A stretch of 64,000 bases of DNA from Pullulanibacillus pueri (GTDB taxonomy: Bacteria; Bacillota; Bacilli; Bacillales; Sporolactobacillaceae): contig NZ_BMFV01000010.1 in NCBI RefSeq assembly GCF_014639255.1, forward strand, positions 1 through 64,000, in the 5' to 3' direction. The notes beneath the pieces are model-generated. The model saw only the letters and a program-made list of their open reading frames with translations, was not told the origin of the DNA and searched no databases. A program made the position numbers and the translations under genes. This document shows positions 52,748-61,162 of this stretch, piece by piece (the first letter of the stretch is position 1; the number at the start of each line of letters is the position of its first letter).

Positions 52748-54107
52748 AACTTTTAAAACAATTCTTCTTACCGTTCTTGTTTTATTAAGTATGTTTTTCA
52801 CGTGGAACATATGGACCTTCCAAGGGGATTTTAAGGAAGAACCGAAAACTTCTGTGCAGAGTGCGAGTATTGCCAAAACCTCGAAATCTTATAATTTAAA
52901 CGATGTCGTGAAGCCTTATCAGTTTATTATCCATACCAATCATCGTTTATATGGCAATGTCGATAGTGATGTCATTGATCGTATGTTCAGCACGATTTTA
53001 GCGGCCAGATGGACACTTCCAGTCAATACAAATTTTGATGAATCTCATCTTAATAAGGAATATGAATTAGTTTTCTCTGCACCTATTACCGCAGAGTTGA
53101 TCCAGAGTCTCTTTAAATTTTCTAATGATAATGTCAGCCTACCGAATAATCTCATGATCTATAAGATTGCTTTAATCTTAGAATCAGATGAGACAAACAA
53201 CGCATCGAAAACAGCAACAATTGTGTTTAAGGATGCGACAGGCAAAGGTGTTTTTTATGCGACAAGCAAAAACTTTAATGTCAGTAAAATAGAATCTTTA
53301 GGGAATGAGAAGGATTTAGGGGAGATCTGGTCTGAATATATGGCCCAAGAAGTAAAAAACGGGAAAAAGATCTATTTGCCGGAAAAGGCCATGACAAATA
53401 TGACACCGAAAACGTTTATCTATAAGCCGGTGCAGATTGAGCGTTTTGAACAAATTTTATTTCCTGACTTGAGTCAAGTTACGCCTAATGGCAGTGGCGT
53501 TTATACGGATGGGGAGAATATGTTGTCTTCAGATCAGGATGTGCTCACTTTCAAATCGTATAACGGCTCTTCAAGTGCTTCACAGGATATGGACACGATT
53601 TATGAAAGCTGGGCAAAGGTTAATAGTTTAGGCGGTTGGACTGATCATTATATTTATGATGATTATATTGTTAAACCGACAAACGGGGAATCCGATGTGA
53701 GCTTCCGGATGATGATTGATAATTTACCTGTCTATAGTCCGACGAATGCCTACCAAACCATGGTTTATATGAAGTGGAATAAGGGGCAGTTGACTGAATT
53801 TAATCGAACATTGTTGGACTTGAATTCTGTTCGTCTTTATGAAGGTGATAATGTTCATCTTTATTCTGGACAAGAGGCCCTTGCTATCCTCAAAGAAAAT
53901 GGCGAAAATCTAAAGGATATTCAAGATATTCGTGTCGGTTATATTTTATATAAAAACCAAGATCAGCAGTCGGTCACCTTAACCCCATCTTGGTTATATA
54001 AAAAAGATGACCAGTGGAATGAATTAATTTCACAAAGTGATGCTGAACGAAATGCACAATTGAAAAACAAAAATGTGAACAATCAATTGGGGGGAAGTGG
54101 GCAATGA
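52740..54107 (+). CDS. walH: WalK regulator WalH (YycH)
   Basis: 455 residues with one N-terminal membrane segment (TILLTVLVLLSMFFTWNIW) and an extracytoplasmic domain; YycH with YycI modulates WalK. ATG at 52740 behind AAGGAGG; a longer frame inside walK is not the gene. A near-perfect parS lies inside the membrane-segment codons. Confidence 0.94.
   Translation: MRETFKTILLTVLVLLSMFFTWNIWTFQGDFKEEPKTSVQSASIAKTSKSYNLNDVVKPYQFIIHTNHRLYGNVDSDVIDRMFSTILAARWTLPVNTNFDESHLNKEYELVFSAPITAELIQSLFKFSNDNVSLPNNLMIYKIALILESDETNNASKTATIVFKDATGKGVFYATSKNFNVSKIESLGNEKDLGEIWSEYMAQEVKNGKKIYLPEKAMTNMTPKTFIYKPVQIERFEQILFPDLSQVTPNGSGVYTDGENMLSSDQDVLTFKSYNGSSSASQDMDTIYESWAKVNSLGGWTDHYIYDDYIVKPTNGESDVSFRMMIDNLPVYSPTNAYQTMVYMKWNKGQLTEFNRTLLDLNSVRLYEGDNVHLYSGQEALAILKENGENLKDIQDIRVGYILYKNQDQQSVTLTPSWLYKKDDQWNELISQSDAERNAQLKNKNVNNQLGGSGQ
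52794..52809. other. parS-like site inside walH (15 of 16)
   Basis: TTTTTCACGTGGAACA differs from the parS consensus TGTTTCACGTGGAACA only at position 2. It is about 20 kb from the parB site, in the range over which Bacillus spreads its parS sites around the origin. Confidence 0.7.
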
Positions 54108-54973
54108 ATTGGGGGCAAACAAAGACCATCTTTATTATTTGCTTTCTTCTCCTCAATATCTTTTTAGGCTATACGATGTGGCATAATCGCCATGAGTATC
54201 AAGAACAATATGAGAGCCAAAGTGACCCGGACTTTGATCAGCTCATTCAATCCAAAAGAATCGATACGTCCCAGATCGATATGCCCAATGCAAAACAGCA
54301 GGTCACCTTTTTAGAAGGGACGCCTATTGATTTTAATAACTCTGCGATAAAAAAAGTACTCAATAAATTAAGCGGGGGCAAAGATAAAAAAGTTTTTTCA
54401 TATAGTCTAGATAACAGTAATATGAAACTGGATGTAGAGTTTGAGCAGACGATTACCTTGCCGAAAAACCCAAGTTCAGATGATATTAATGCCTTCTTAA
54501 AAACTTATGTTTATAAAGGAGATCAGTACCAATATTGGAGTAGTGATAAAGCGGAGGATGGCGAGACAACCTATCATTTCATTCAAACGTTTAATGATTA
54601 TCAGGTGTTCTCTATTCCAAAGGGTGAAGTCAGTACACTCAATGTTCAAGTGAAGAATAATAAGGTCATTGGCTATGATCAAACCTATATTCATATTGAA
54701 GATTCAGGAGAAAAAATGGCGATGGATGTCACGCCAAAGGATGCGCTGCAGCAGCTTTGGAATAACAATTACCTTCCTATTTTGAAGAAGCCTGAAATTC
54801 TAGCGATTAATCTATGCTATATCAATATTGTTCAAGATATGAAAGTGCAATCTACGGTAAATTACATTCCTGCTTGGTATATAAAAGTGAAATTAACAGA
54901 CGGTGTTCAAGGTTACTTTGTTTCGGATTTAAATGTCACGCCCATTGATGACGGGGAAGAAACGGGGGATTAA
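54104..54973 (+). CDS. walI: WalK regulator WalI (YycI)
   Basis: 289 residues, N-terminal membrane segment (TIFIICFLLLNIFLGYTMW) and an extracytoplasmic YycI domain. Acts with WalH on WalK. Four-base overlap with walH, GGGGGGAAG before ATG. Confidence 0.94.
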   Translation: MNWGQTKTIFIICFLLLNIFLGYTMWHNRHEYQEQYESQSDPDFDQLIQSKRIDTSQIDMPNAKQQVTFLEGTPIDFNNSAIKKVLNKLSGGKDKKVFSYSLDNSNMKLDVEFEQTITLPKNPSSDDINAFLKTYVYKGDQYQYWSSDKAEDGETTYHFIQTFNDYQVFSIPKGEVSTLNVQVKNNKVIGYDQTYIHIEDSGEKMAMDVTPKDALQQLWNNNYLPILKKPEILAINLCYINIVQDMKVQSTVNYIPAWYIKVKLTDGVQGYFVSDLNVTPIDDGEETGD

Positions 54974-54976
54974 ACG

Positions 54977-55771
54977 ATGGCTTTACAATTTAGTGTCCTT
55001 GCGAGTGGCAGCACAGGTAACGCCATTTATGTCGAAAGTGAGCAGTATAGACTCCTTGTGGACTGCGGCTTAAGTGGTAAAAAGATGGAGGGACTTTTTT
55101 CTAAAATTAATCGTTCTCCCAAAGACTTGGATGCCATTTTGGTCACTCATGAACATAGTGATCATGTCAAAGGCCTTGGCGTCTTTTCACGTCGTCATCG
55201 CCTTCCCATTTATGCGAATGAAAAGACTTGGGCCGCTATGAGTGGTTCCATTGGTGAGATTCCAACAGATCAAAAATTTGTTTTTGATTGTGGTAGTACT
55301 AAAATGTTTGGTGATATTGACGTCGAGTCGTTTGGTGTATCTCATGATGCGGCGGAACCGATGTTCTTTGTCTTTCGCCAGGCGCAAAAAAGTCTCACAC
55401 TCCTCACTGATGTAGGTTATGTCTCAGATAAAATAAAAGGCACCATTCAGCAATCTGATGCGTACATAATCGAAGCGAATCATGATATCTCCATGTTAAT
55501 GGCTGGACGCTATCCGTGGAACGTGAAGCGCAGGATATTAGGAGATTCTGGCCATATTTCGAATGAAGACGCCGGTACGGCCTTGGTTGACGTTTTAGAT
55601 GACCGCACGAAGAAGATTTATTTGGCTCACTTAAGTAAAGATAATAACATGAAGGAACTCGCCCGTATGACCGTTCAGCAACGCTTGGAGCAAGAAGGCT
55701 TGCGCATTGGTGAAGCCCTCCGGCTTTATGATACGGATCCAGAGATGCCTACGAAATTAGAAGTCGTGTGA
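54977..55771 (+). CDS. walJ: Metallo-beta-lactamase-fold hydrolase WalJ (YycJ)
   Basis: 264 residues; metal motif [10 protein letters not shown] near residue 57, ASGSTGNA at the N terminus, EANHDISML and [12 protein letters not shown] later. In the family these are exonuclease-like enzymes tied to DNA repair and cell division. Last gene of the wal unit, three bases after walI. Confidence 0.95.
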   Translation: MALQFSVLASGSTGNAIYVESEQYRLLVDCGLSGKKMEGLFSKINRSPKDLDAILVTHEHSDHVKGLGVFSRRHRLPIYANEKTWAAMSGSIGEIPTDQKFVFDCGSTKMFGDIDVESFGVSHDAAEPMFFVFRQAQKSLTLLTDVGYVSDKIKGTIQQSDAYIIEANHDISMLMAGRYPWNVKRRILGDSGHISNEDAGTALVDVLDDRTKKIYLAHLSKDNNMKELARMTVQQRLEQEGLRIGEALRLYDTDPEMPTKLEVV

Positions 55772-55790
55772 AAAACACGGCTTTTTTTTA
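55764..55790 (+). terminator. Terminator of the wal operon
   Basis: CGTGT and ACACG arms with GAAAA loop followed by GCTTTTTTTT. It overlaps the walJ stop codon. Confidence 0.8.
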
Positions 55791-55794
55791 AAAG

Positions 55795-56340
55795 ATCAGA
55801 AGTTATAAAACTTCTGGCCAGCAGGACGATGTGGATTTCCGCTTCAGATCACTCGCTTTCCTCATTCCCACAGGACTAAGGAAAGCGTCTAAGAGAATAA
55901 TCCTCGCAGAAAAATCGTGTTTTTACGATTTTTTGATGTGGGTAGGATCGGTGTTCGACGCACCATCGGGGTCCCCGAAAAGTGTTCTTTACTTTTTGGG
56001 GTGGCAATCGGGGTCCCCGAAAAGTGTTCTTTACTTTTTGGGGTGGCAATCGGGGTCCCCGAAAAGTGTTCTTTACTTTTTGGGGTGGTTGAGGTGCTCG
56101 CTTCGACGTTGTCACACGGATGTGACGGCTTTAGTCGAGGATCCTTAATGACGTGACGATTTTAACCGATCGTCCTTAGTGGCCTCAGCTCATTTTGGAA
56201 TGGAATATATGTGTTCCGAGTCTCGTATCTTCCGCTCCAATCCACTTGATACTGACGAATCATTTTGGCAAAGAAACATTTTAATGTCAACTGAATGGGG
56301 ACCGGGCACGCTTTCGCCATTAAAACTTGGCGAAAAACAC
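55795..56340. repeat. Intergenic repeat family, longest composite copy 9
   Basis: Module order: GGCCAGCAGGACGATGTGGA, TCACTCGCTTTCCTCATTCC, AGGACTAAGGAAAGCG, the TCGCAGAAAAATCGTG hairpin, a 3 x 42-bp tandem array, GTTGTCACACGGATGTGACG, CGATCGTCCTTAGTGG, TCAGCTCATTTTGGAATG, CGCTCCAATCCACTTGATAC, and GGGGACCGGGCACGC. It joins modules otherwise found separately in copies 4, 5, 7 and 8. Confidence 0.82.
55965..56090 (+). repeat. Three tandem 42-bp units
   Basis: Starts at 55965, 56007 and 56049, period exactly 42. Each unit contains CCCCGAAAAGT and ACTTTTTGGGG arms with a six-base loop, so each can fold as a separate hairpin. Units 1 and 2 are identical by eye; unit 3 differs in the last two bases. 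Confidence 0.95.
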
Positions 56341-56490
56341 GTCTTCTAATGTTTCAGAATATAGTGGATAGGGGAATAATAACTGGAAAAGATGTAAATA
56401 TCAAAAATGTCACATAATCCATCGGGAAAATGGGAATACCGATATAATGACAAGTAGAAATGACACAGGTGAAAAGGTAAGGTGATTGTT

Positions 56491-57732
56491 ATGGGTTATT
56501 ATGATGATGATAACTTTTCTGGTTCGGAGCCACCCACACGAAAGCCTAATGGCCGAAGAGGCGGGTGGTTTATTTCAGGACTTCTCGGAGCGATTGTCGG
56601 GATTGTGTTCTTTTTTCTCATCTCACCTTTTTTAGAAAATCAAGGTTGGTTACCTAGTAGTTCTGAGCAAAATGCCAACACAAATATCTCCTCTAATTCA
56701 GGAGGTCCTACATCGACGAAAAATGTAAGTCTTAATGTTACTTCTTCCGCGACAAAGGCTGTTGATACTGTTTCTCCGGCGGTTGTTGCGGTGATTAATT
56801 TGCAAAGTGCTGATTTCTTTGATAATCAGTATACCGAGACCGGAATCGGTTCAGGGATTATCTATAAAAAGGACGGCAACTTTGCTTATGTTGTCACCAA
56901 CAACCACGTTGTGGAGGGCGCCGGTAAGGTTGAAGTGCGCTTCGACGATGAAACGAAAGTGGATGCTAAGGTGTTAGGAACGGATTCGCTGTATGATTTG
57001 GCTGTATTGCAGATTCCCTCCAAACAGGTGAAAAAGGTCGCTCAATTTGGCAGCAGTAAATCTTTGAAGCGTGGTGAGCCTGTCATTGCGATTGGGAACC
57101 CACTTGGTTTCTCTGGATCTGTCACTGAAGGGATTATCAGTGCACAAACACGTTCCATTTCAAGAACTATTGATCTCAAAAGTGGAGGTCAGGTCACTTG
57201 GAATGCGGAGGTGCTTCAGACAGATGCAGCCATCAACCCAGGAAATAGTGGCGGTGCCCTCGTCAATATTGATGGTCAAGTTGTCGGGATTAACTCGCTT
57301 AAAATCTCCGAATCCTCTGTTGAAGGGATTGGTTTTGCGATCCCGATTGATGTCGCACAACCTGTTATTAATCAACTCGAGACCAATGGTAAGGTGGAAC
57401 GCCCTTATATAGGCGTTAGCATGACCGATCTTAATCAATTGCCTGCACAGTCCATACAGCAATTGAAAGTGCCGAATAACGTGCATACCGGTATTGTCGT
57501 CACCGATGTTGTCCAAGGCGGACCGGCAGATAAAGGCGGTATTCAGTCAGGAGATGTCATCGTATCGATCGGCGGTCACAGCATTGATGAAAATGCTGAT
57601 TCAGCAACCACTGACTTCTCGACTTATTTGTACAAAAATCTGAATGTCGGGCAAACAGTCAAAGTGAAGGTCTATCGCAATGGTAAAGAAAAAACGTTAA
57701 ATGTAAAACTTGGCGGAAAAGTCTTCTCATAA
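56491..57732 (+). CDS. htrA: Membrane-anchored serine protease HtrA/DegP type
   Basis: 413 residues: cytoplasmic N-terminal tail, one membrane segment (GLLGAIVGIVFFFLISPF), linker rich in S, N and T, trypsin-like domain with triad His in VTNNHVVEG, Asp in YDLAVLQI, Ser in NPGNSGGAL, and a C-terminal PDZ domain. Degrades misfolded proteins at the cell surface. ATG at 56491 behind AAGGTGA. A TATAAT at 56452-56457 is a likely -10. Follows the wal operon as in Bacillus (yycK position). Confidence 0.96.
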   Translation: MGYYDDDNFSGSEPPTRKPNGRRGGWFISGLLGAIVGIVFFFLISPFLENQGWLPSSSEQNANTNISSNSGGPTSTKNVSLNVTSSATKAVDTVSPAVVAVINLQSADFFDNQYTETGIGSGIIYKKDGNFAYVVTNNHVVEGAGKVEVRFDDETKVDAKVLGTDSLYDLAVLQIPSKQVKKVAQFGSSKSLKRGEPVIAIGNPLGFSGSVTEGIISAQTRSISRTIDLKSGGQVTWNAEVLQTDAAINPGNSGGALVNIDGQVVGINSLKISESSVEGIGFAIPIDVAQPVINQLETNGKVERPYIGVSMTDLNQLPAQSIQQLKVPNNVHTGIVVTDVVQGGPADKGGIQSGDVIVSIGGHSIDENADSATTDFSTYLYKNLNVGQTVKVKVYRNGKEKTLNVKLGGKVFS

Positions 57733-57771
57733 AATAAACAGAGAGATAAAACAAGAAAAAGAAATAGAGGC

Positions 57772-57805
57772 AAAACCCCAGATGACAAGTCCATCTGGGG
57801 TTTTA
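57772..57805 (+). terminator. Terminator of htrA
   Basis: AAAACCCCAGATG and CATCTGGGGTTTT, a perfect 13-bp stem. Confidence 0.92.
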
Positions 57806-57876
57806 GTGTGCACAGGAAATCACCATTGAAGGATGGTATAATAACCAAAGAAAGTAAACAGAAATGAGGGTAAGCT

Positions 57877-58050
57877 ATGATCTATAGCTGTCTTGAAGAT
57901 ATTGAGTTAGCATTAGAGGCGATCATTGATGACACCCAGGAACCGCCGATCATTGAAGCCTTATCAGAGGAAGAGCAGTTATCCACACGCTGTGAATACT
58001 GCCAGGAGCCGGCTCAATATCTAGTGACAAACATGAATTCTGATACATGA
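57877..58050 (+). CDS. CxxH/CxxC small protein
   Basis: 57 residues: acidic, EDIELALEAIIDD opening, a CEYCQEPAQYLV block with CxxC near residue 39-42, and a Cys at position 5. It resembles the small CxxH/CxxC family found next to rlmH in Bacilli; function unknown, probably a metal-binding protein. ATG behind GAGGG. It contains a DnaA box and is followed by more. Confidence 0.75.
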   Translation: MIYSCLEDIELALEAIIDDTQEPPIIEALSEEEQLSTRCEYCQEPAQYLVTNMNSDT

Positions 58051-58104
58051 TGTGGATAATAAATGTGGATATGTGGATAACTTTTGTTGATAACTTGTTT
58101 ATAA
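57979..58104. other. DnaA-box cluster before rlmH
   Basis: TTATCCACA 57979-57987 (inside the small gene), TGTGGATAA 58051-58059, TGTGGATAT 58064-58072, TGTGGATAA 58072-58080, and weaker TGTTGATAA 58085-58093 and TGTTTATAA 58096-58104. Three perfect boxes in about 100 bases, 36 kb from oriC. Confidence 0.8.
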
Positions 58105-58117
58105 TGAGGGATAACTT

Positions 58118-58597
58118 GTGAATATAACCATTTTAGCCGTAGGAAAATTGAAGGAAAAATACTTAAAACAAGGCATCGAGGAATATATCAAACGCCTAGC
58201 GCCCTATGCGAAAGTAAGCATTGTAGAAATCTCAGATGAACCCGCTCCCGATACATTAAGCGCAGCAGAAATAGAAGCCGTCAAAGAGGCAGAAGGAAAA
58301 AAATTACTTTCAAAGGTCAGCCAGGACACTTACGTTATTTCCCTGGCAATACTGGGAAAAAACCTCTCATCCGAACAGCTCGCCTCAGAACTCGACCGCC
58401 TCGCCACTTACGGCCGCAGCAAAATCGCCTTTATCATCGGCGGCTCCAACGGCCTCAGCGACGAAGTCCTAAAGCGCTCAGACCTAAAGCTGTCCTTCTC
58501 TAAGATGACCTTTCCCCACCAGCTCATGCGACTTATACTGGTTGAGCAGGTTTATAGAGCATTTAAGATTAATCGTGGGGAACCGTATCATAAATAA
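58118..58597 (+). CDS. rlmH: 23S rRNA (pseudouridine-1915-N3) methyltransferase
   Basis: SPOUT methyltransferase of 159 residues acting on helix 69 of 23S r[23 protein letters not shown] opening, [16 protein letters not shown]-loop knot and RGEPYHK end. GTG start behind GAGGGAT. The 3' third is GC-richer than the 5' part. Its last codons form the left copy of a direct repeat, and it is the classical insertion gene of staphylococcal SCC elements (orfX). Confidence 0.97.
   Translation: MNITILAVGKLKEKYLKQGIEEYIKRLAPYAKVSIVEISDEPAPDTLSAAEIEAVKEAEGKKLLSKVSQDTYVISLAILGKNLSSEQLASELDRLATYGRSKIAFIIGGSNGLSDEVLKRSDLKLSFSKMTFPHQLMRLILVEQVYRAFKINRGEPYHK
58577..58597 (+). other. Putative SCC-type attachment site, rlmH copy
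   Basis: The last 21 bases of rlmH, GG-G-GAACCGTATCATAA-A-TAA, match 63115-63135 at 19 of 21 positions. The core TATCATAA and its place at the rlmH 3' end match attB of SCC elements (consensus GAAGC-TATCATAA-type). Confidence 0.65.
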
Positions 58598-58705
58598 GGG
58601 CAAGTTTTTCAAATAAAAATTTTTGTTGTAATGTAGAAATCAGAAAAGCTGATACGACATTATTACGAAACCCAATTTCAATACGATTAAAAGGAGGAGT
58701 TTTTT

Positions 58706-59071
58706 ATGAGTTACACCTTGATGTTTTACGAGAGTCAGGAGGACTTTGAGGCTAGAACGGATCCATCTAGGCAACAAGAATACTTAGCAGGCTGGACACA
58801 CTATGTTCATGCACTGCGGCAAGCTGGAATTGTGGTATTTGGTTCGGGTCTCTATGCGCCCGAGACAGCTGCCACGATGAAGCGTCGCGGCGGTGAGATG
58901 GCAGTTCAAGATGGACCGTTCCCCGAGACGAAAGAGCAACTTGGTGGAATATTCGTGATTGATGTGCCGGATATAGATACGGCATTGGAGTGGGCCGCCC
59001 GAGGGCCTGTCGATACGGTTGAGGTCAGACAGAACATGCCGGCGTTAAAGCAATCAATTGATGGAAACTAA
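58706..59071 (+). CDS. YCII/DGPF-domain protein
   Basis: 121 residues, one YCII-related domain: MSYTLMFYESQEDFEAR opening, VQDGPFPETKEQLGGIFVIDV with the DGPF motif, ending in the usual VEVRQNMP-type strand. Such proteins are regularly encoded next to ECF42 sigma factors, as here; role unclear, possibly a sensor or enzyme. AAAGGAGGAG precedes the ATG. High GC for this window. Confidence 0.9.
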   Translation: MSYTLMFYESQEDFEARTDPSRQQEYLAGWTHYVHALRQAGIVVFGSGLYAPETAATMKRRGGEMAVQDGPFPETKEQLGGIFVIDVPDIDTALEWAARGPVDTVEVRQNMPALKQSIDGN

Positions 59072-60299
59072 TCAAGTCATCGAAGAAACGGCACGCCAAG
59101 CTTATGGTCGACTGCTCTCCTATTTGGTTGTAAATTGGAGGGATCTCCAGGCTGTTGAGGACGCCATTGGAGACGCCTTCCTAGCCGCGCTAGAGATCTG
59201 GCCGAAGGTTGGCGTTCCGGACATGCCTGAAGCATGGCTGCTTACGGTCGCCCGTAGACGGCTTATCGATCGTGCCCGTCGTGACCGTATTTCCGAAAGT
59301 GCGCTGCTGACGCTCTTTGCCATGTCCGAGAATACACAGCGTCTGGCTTCTTCAAGCGTTGCCTTTCCTGACGAACGGCTGAGAATGATGTTTCTTTGTA
59401 CGGACCAGGCAATTGATCCTGTGATGCGTACGCCGCTTATGTTGCAGACGGTGCTTGGAATTGATGCGGCTCGAATTGCGTCTGCATTCATTATCAAGCC
59501 CTCCACCATGAGCCAGCGTCTTACTCGGATAAAGGCAAAAATCCGCACCGAGCGCCTCGTTTTTGAAATGCCTGATAAGGAAGAGATCCCGGATCGTCTC
59601 GATTCCGTTCTGGAGGCTATCTATGCTGCTTACGGGAGAGGGTGGGACGAGGCGGCTATTGTCGATTCGCCTCGAAGGAGATTGGCGGAGGAGGCCATTT
59701 ATTTGGGAAAGCTGCTTCTCCCGTTCGCTCCCCGTGAGTCGGAGGTTTACGGCTTGTTGGCGTTCATGCTGTTCTGTGAGGCGCGCCGCGAGGCACGACG
59801 TGACGAAGAGGGAAACTATATCCCGCTCTCTGAACAAGAATGCACGCGATGGGATCTGAGTTTAATCATGGAGGCGGAGCGTTATCTACATACGGCCTCG
59901 CAGGCGGGTAGAATGGGACGCTTTCAGCTTATGGCCGCCATTCAGTCGGTGCATGCACAACGTTTAAGGACAGGGCGCATCGAGTGGATGGCCATTGCTC
60001 AGTTATACGAGGGCCTCGTTCGTTTGCATCCCACACTGGGTGCATTAGTCGGTCAGGCTGCGGCGGTCGCAGAGGTTTATGGAACGGAACGCGGCATTAC
60101 CTTGTTGGAAGCTATTCCATCTGCAGAAGTGGTGAACTATCAGTCCTATTGGGCGCTTGCCGGTCATTTGTACAAGCGGATGAATCGCAAAGAAGAGGCA
60201 CTCTCAGCTTATAGTCGTGCTATTGGATTAAGTATAGATACCTCGGTACGACAATTTCTAAGCCGCCAAGTAAACGAGATCGAGATGCAGCATCTATGA
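59061..60299 (+). CDS. ECF42-type RNA polymerase sigma factor
   Basis: 412 residues. Regions 2 and 4 of an ECF sigma occupy about residues 1-180 (EDAIGDAFLAALEIWP, PEAWLLTVARRRLIDRARR, STMSQRLTRIKAKIR), followed by a long C-terminal extension of TPR-like helices (YWALAGHLYKRMNRKEEALSAYSRAIG) that is typical of ECF42 and may replace an anti-sigma factor. Starts inside the YCII gene (11-base overlap), without its own strong ribosome site, so coupled. Target genes unknown. Confidence 0.88.
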   Translation: METNQVIEETARQAYGRLLSYLVVNWRDLQAVEDAIGDAFLAALEIWPKVGVPDMPEAWLLTVARRRLIDRARRDRISESALLTLFAMSENTQRLASSSVAFPDERLRMMFLCTDQAIDPVMRTPLMLQTVLGIDAARIASAFIIKPSTMSQRLTRIKAKIRTERLVFEMPDKEEIPDRLDSVLEAIYAAYGRGWDEAAIVDSPRRRLAEEAIYLGKLLLPFAPRESEVYGLLAFMLFCEARREARRDEEGNYIPLSEQECTRWDLSLIMEAERYLHTASQAGRMGRFQLMAAIQSVHAQRLRTGRIEWMAIAQLYEGLVRLHPTLGALVGQAAAVAEVYGTERGITLLEAIPSAEVVNYQSYWALAGHLYKRMNRKEEALSAYSRAIGLSIDTSVRQFLSRQVNEIEMQHL

Positions 60300-60311
60300 A
60301 GGGATATTCGG

Positions 60312-60334
60312 AGGCACCCATTTGGGTGCCTTTT
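60312..60334 (+). terminator. Terminator of the YCII-sigma pair
   Basis: AGGCACCC and GGGTGCCT arms with ATTT loop, followed by TTTAAC. Confidence 0.85.
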
Positions 60335-60445
60335 AACTTGCCGTTCCTAAAGGGTATTAATTAATGTATTGAATGACTTGAGTATCTCTAAAAAAAATAA
60401 TATTTTTGGCTGACAAAGCCATTCAATAAATGTAGTTCTCACTTT

Positions 60446-61072
60446 TTAATCATTATCATATTGAGAAATAAAAGGTTTTGCCAGCCGGGAAGGGTGTATT
60501 TTACCTCCTAAACTGAAAAAGTCACAGAAGTTCATGATAAGAGGCTTCCATTTTTCAGGATCAATATAATTTTTCTTTCCCTTTACCAAAATAGATTCGT
60601 CAATATGGGTTTTTATTATCTTCATTTCTATCGCCTTGATCGCGCTAGGTTCATCAAATGAATGAATGTTCTTAACAATAGCTTCTAACTGAACCAGACA
60701 TTCATTTACAACGGGTGCTTTCACCAATTGAGCAAAACCTGCAGTAAGGTTCGCTCTATTAAATTTATCCTCCACATATTCATAACCCATATTTCTTTTC
60801 TCCTCTAATATATGTCTCTTACCTGTTGTTAAAGCTAACTTGTCGACAGAACATACTAATGCTGCTGAAGGTAAGTTTAAAACACATTCTCTTTCCCTTA
60901 TTAAATTTGTGACTGTCTGGGAATTCTCGCTCATCCCCAGCATACATGACTGATTCAACCACCATGCCGATGACATTGGAGCTAAATTAGGAGTACCGTT
61001 TTCATTTAAAGTACTAATCAGGACAACTGGGGTTCCGAAATAAAATATTTTAGGTTCAATTGTTTTATGCAT
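60446..61072 (-). CDS. Flavin reductase-like FMN-binding protein
   Basis: 208 residues, split-barrel flavin-binding fold: TPVVLISTLNENGTPNLAPM, SSAWWLN, then NSQTVTNLIRERECVLNLPS. These bind FMN and reduce it with NAD(P)H or pass electrons to partners; the partner is unknown. ATG at 61072 follows GGAGGGAG; upstream codons to 61141 are promoter-like and AT-rich. It follows the adaA-like gene on the same strand with 90 bases between. Confidence 0.85.
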   Translation of the reverse strand: MHKTIEPKIFYFGTPVVLISTLNENGTPNLAPMSSAWWLNQSCMLGMSENSQTVTNLIRERECVLNLPSAALVCSVDKLALTTGKRHILEEKRNMGYEYVEDKFNRANLTAGFAQLVKAPVVNECLVQLEAIVKNIHSFDEPSAIKAIEMKIIKTHIDESILVKGKKNYIDPEKWKPLIMNFCDFFSLGGKIHPSRLAKPFISQYDND

Positions 61073-61162
61073 GACTTTACTCCCTCCATCTATTTTGATG
61101 CAAAGTAAGTATATTATTTTAGGGAGTAAGATTACTTTCAAAATCTTGCTGTTATATTTTTA

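Noticed and set aside
55965..56090. Possible CRISPR array
   Set aside because: Units are back to back with no spacers and no cas genes are near.
55831..56156. Open frames with a 14-residue repeat (IGVPEKCSLLFGVA) on both strands
   Set aside because: They are the direct read of the 42-bp tandem DNA units; period divisible by three keeps all frames open. No ribosome site, and the same DNA occurs non-coding elsewhere.
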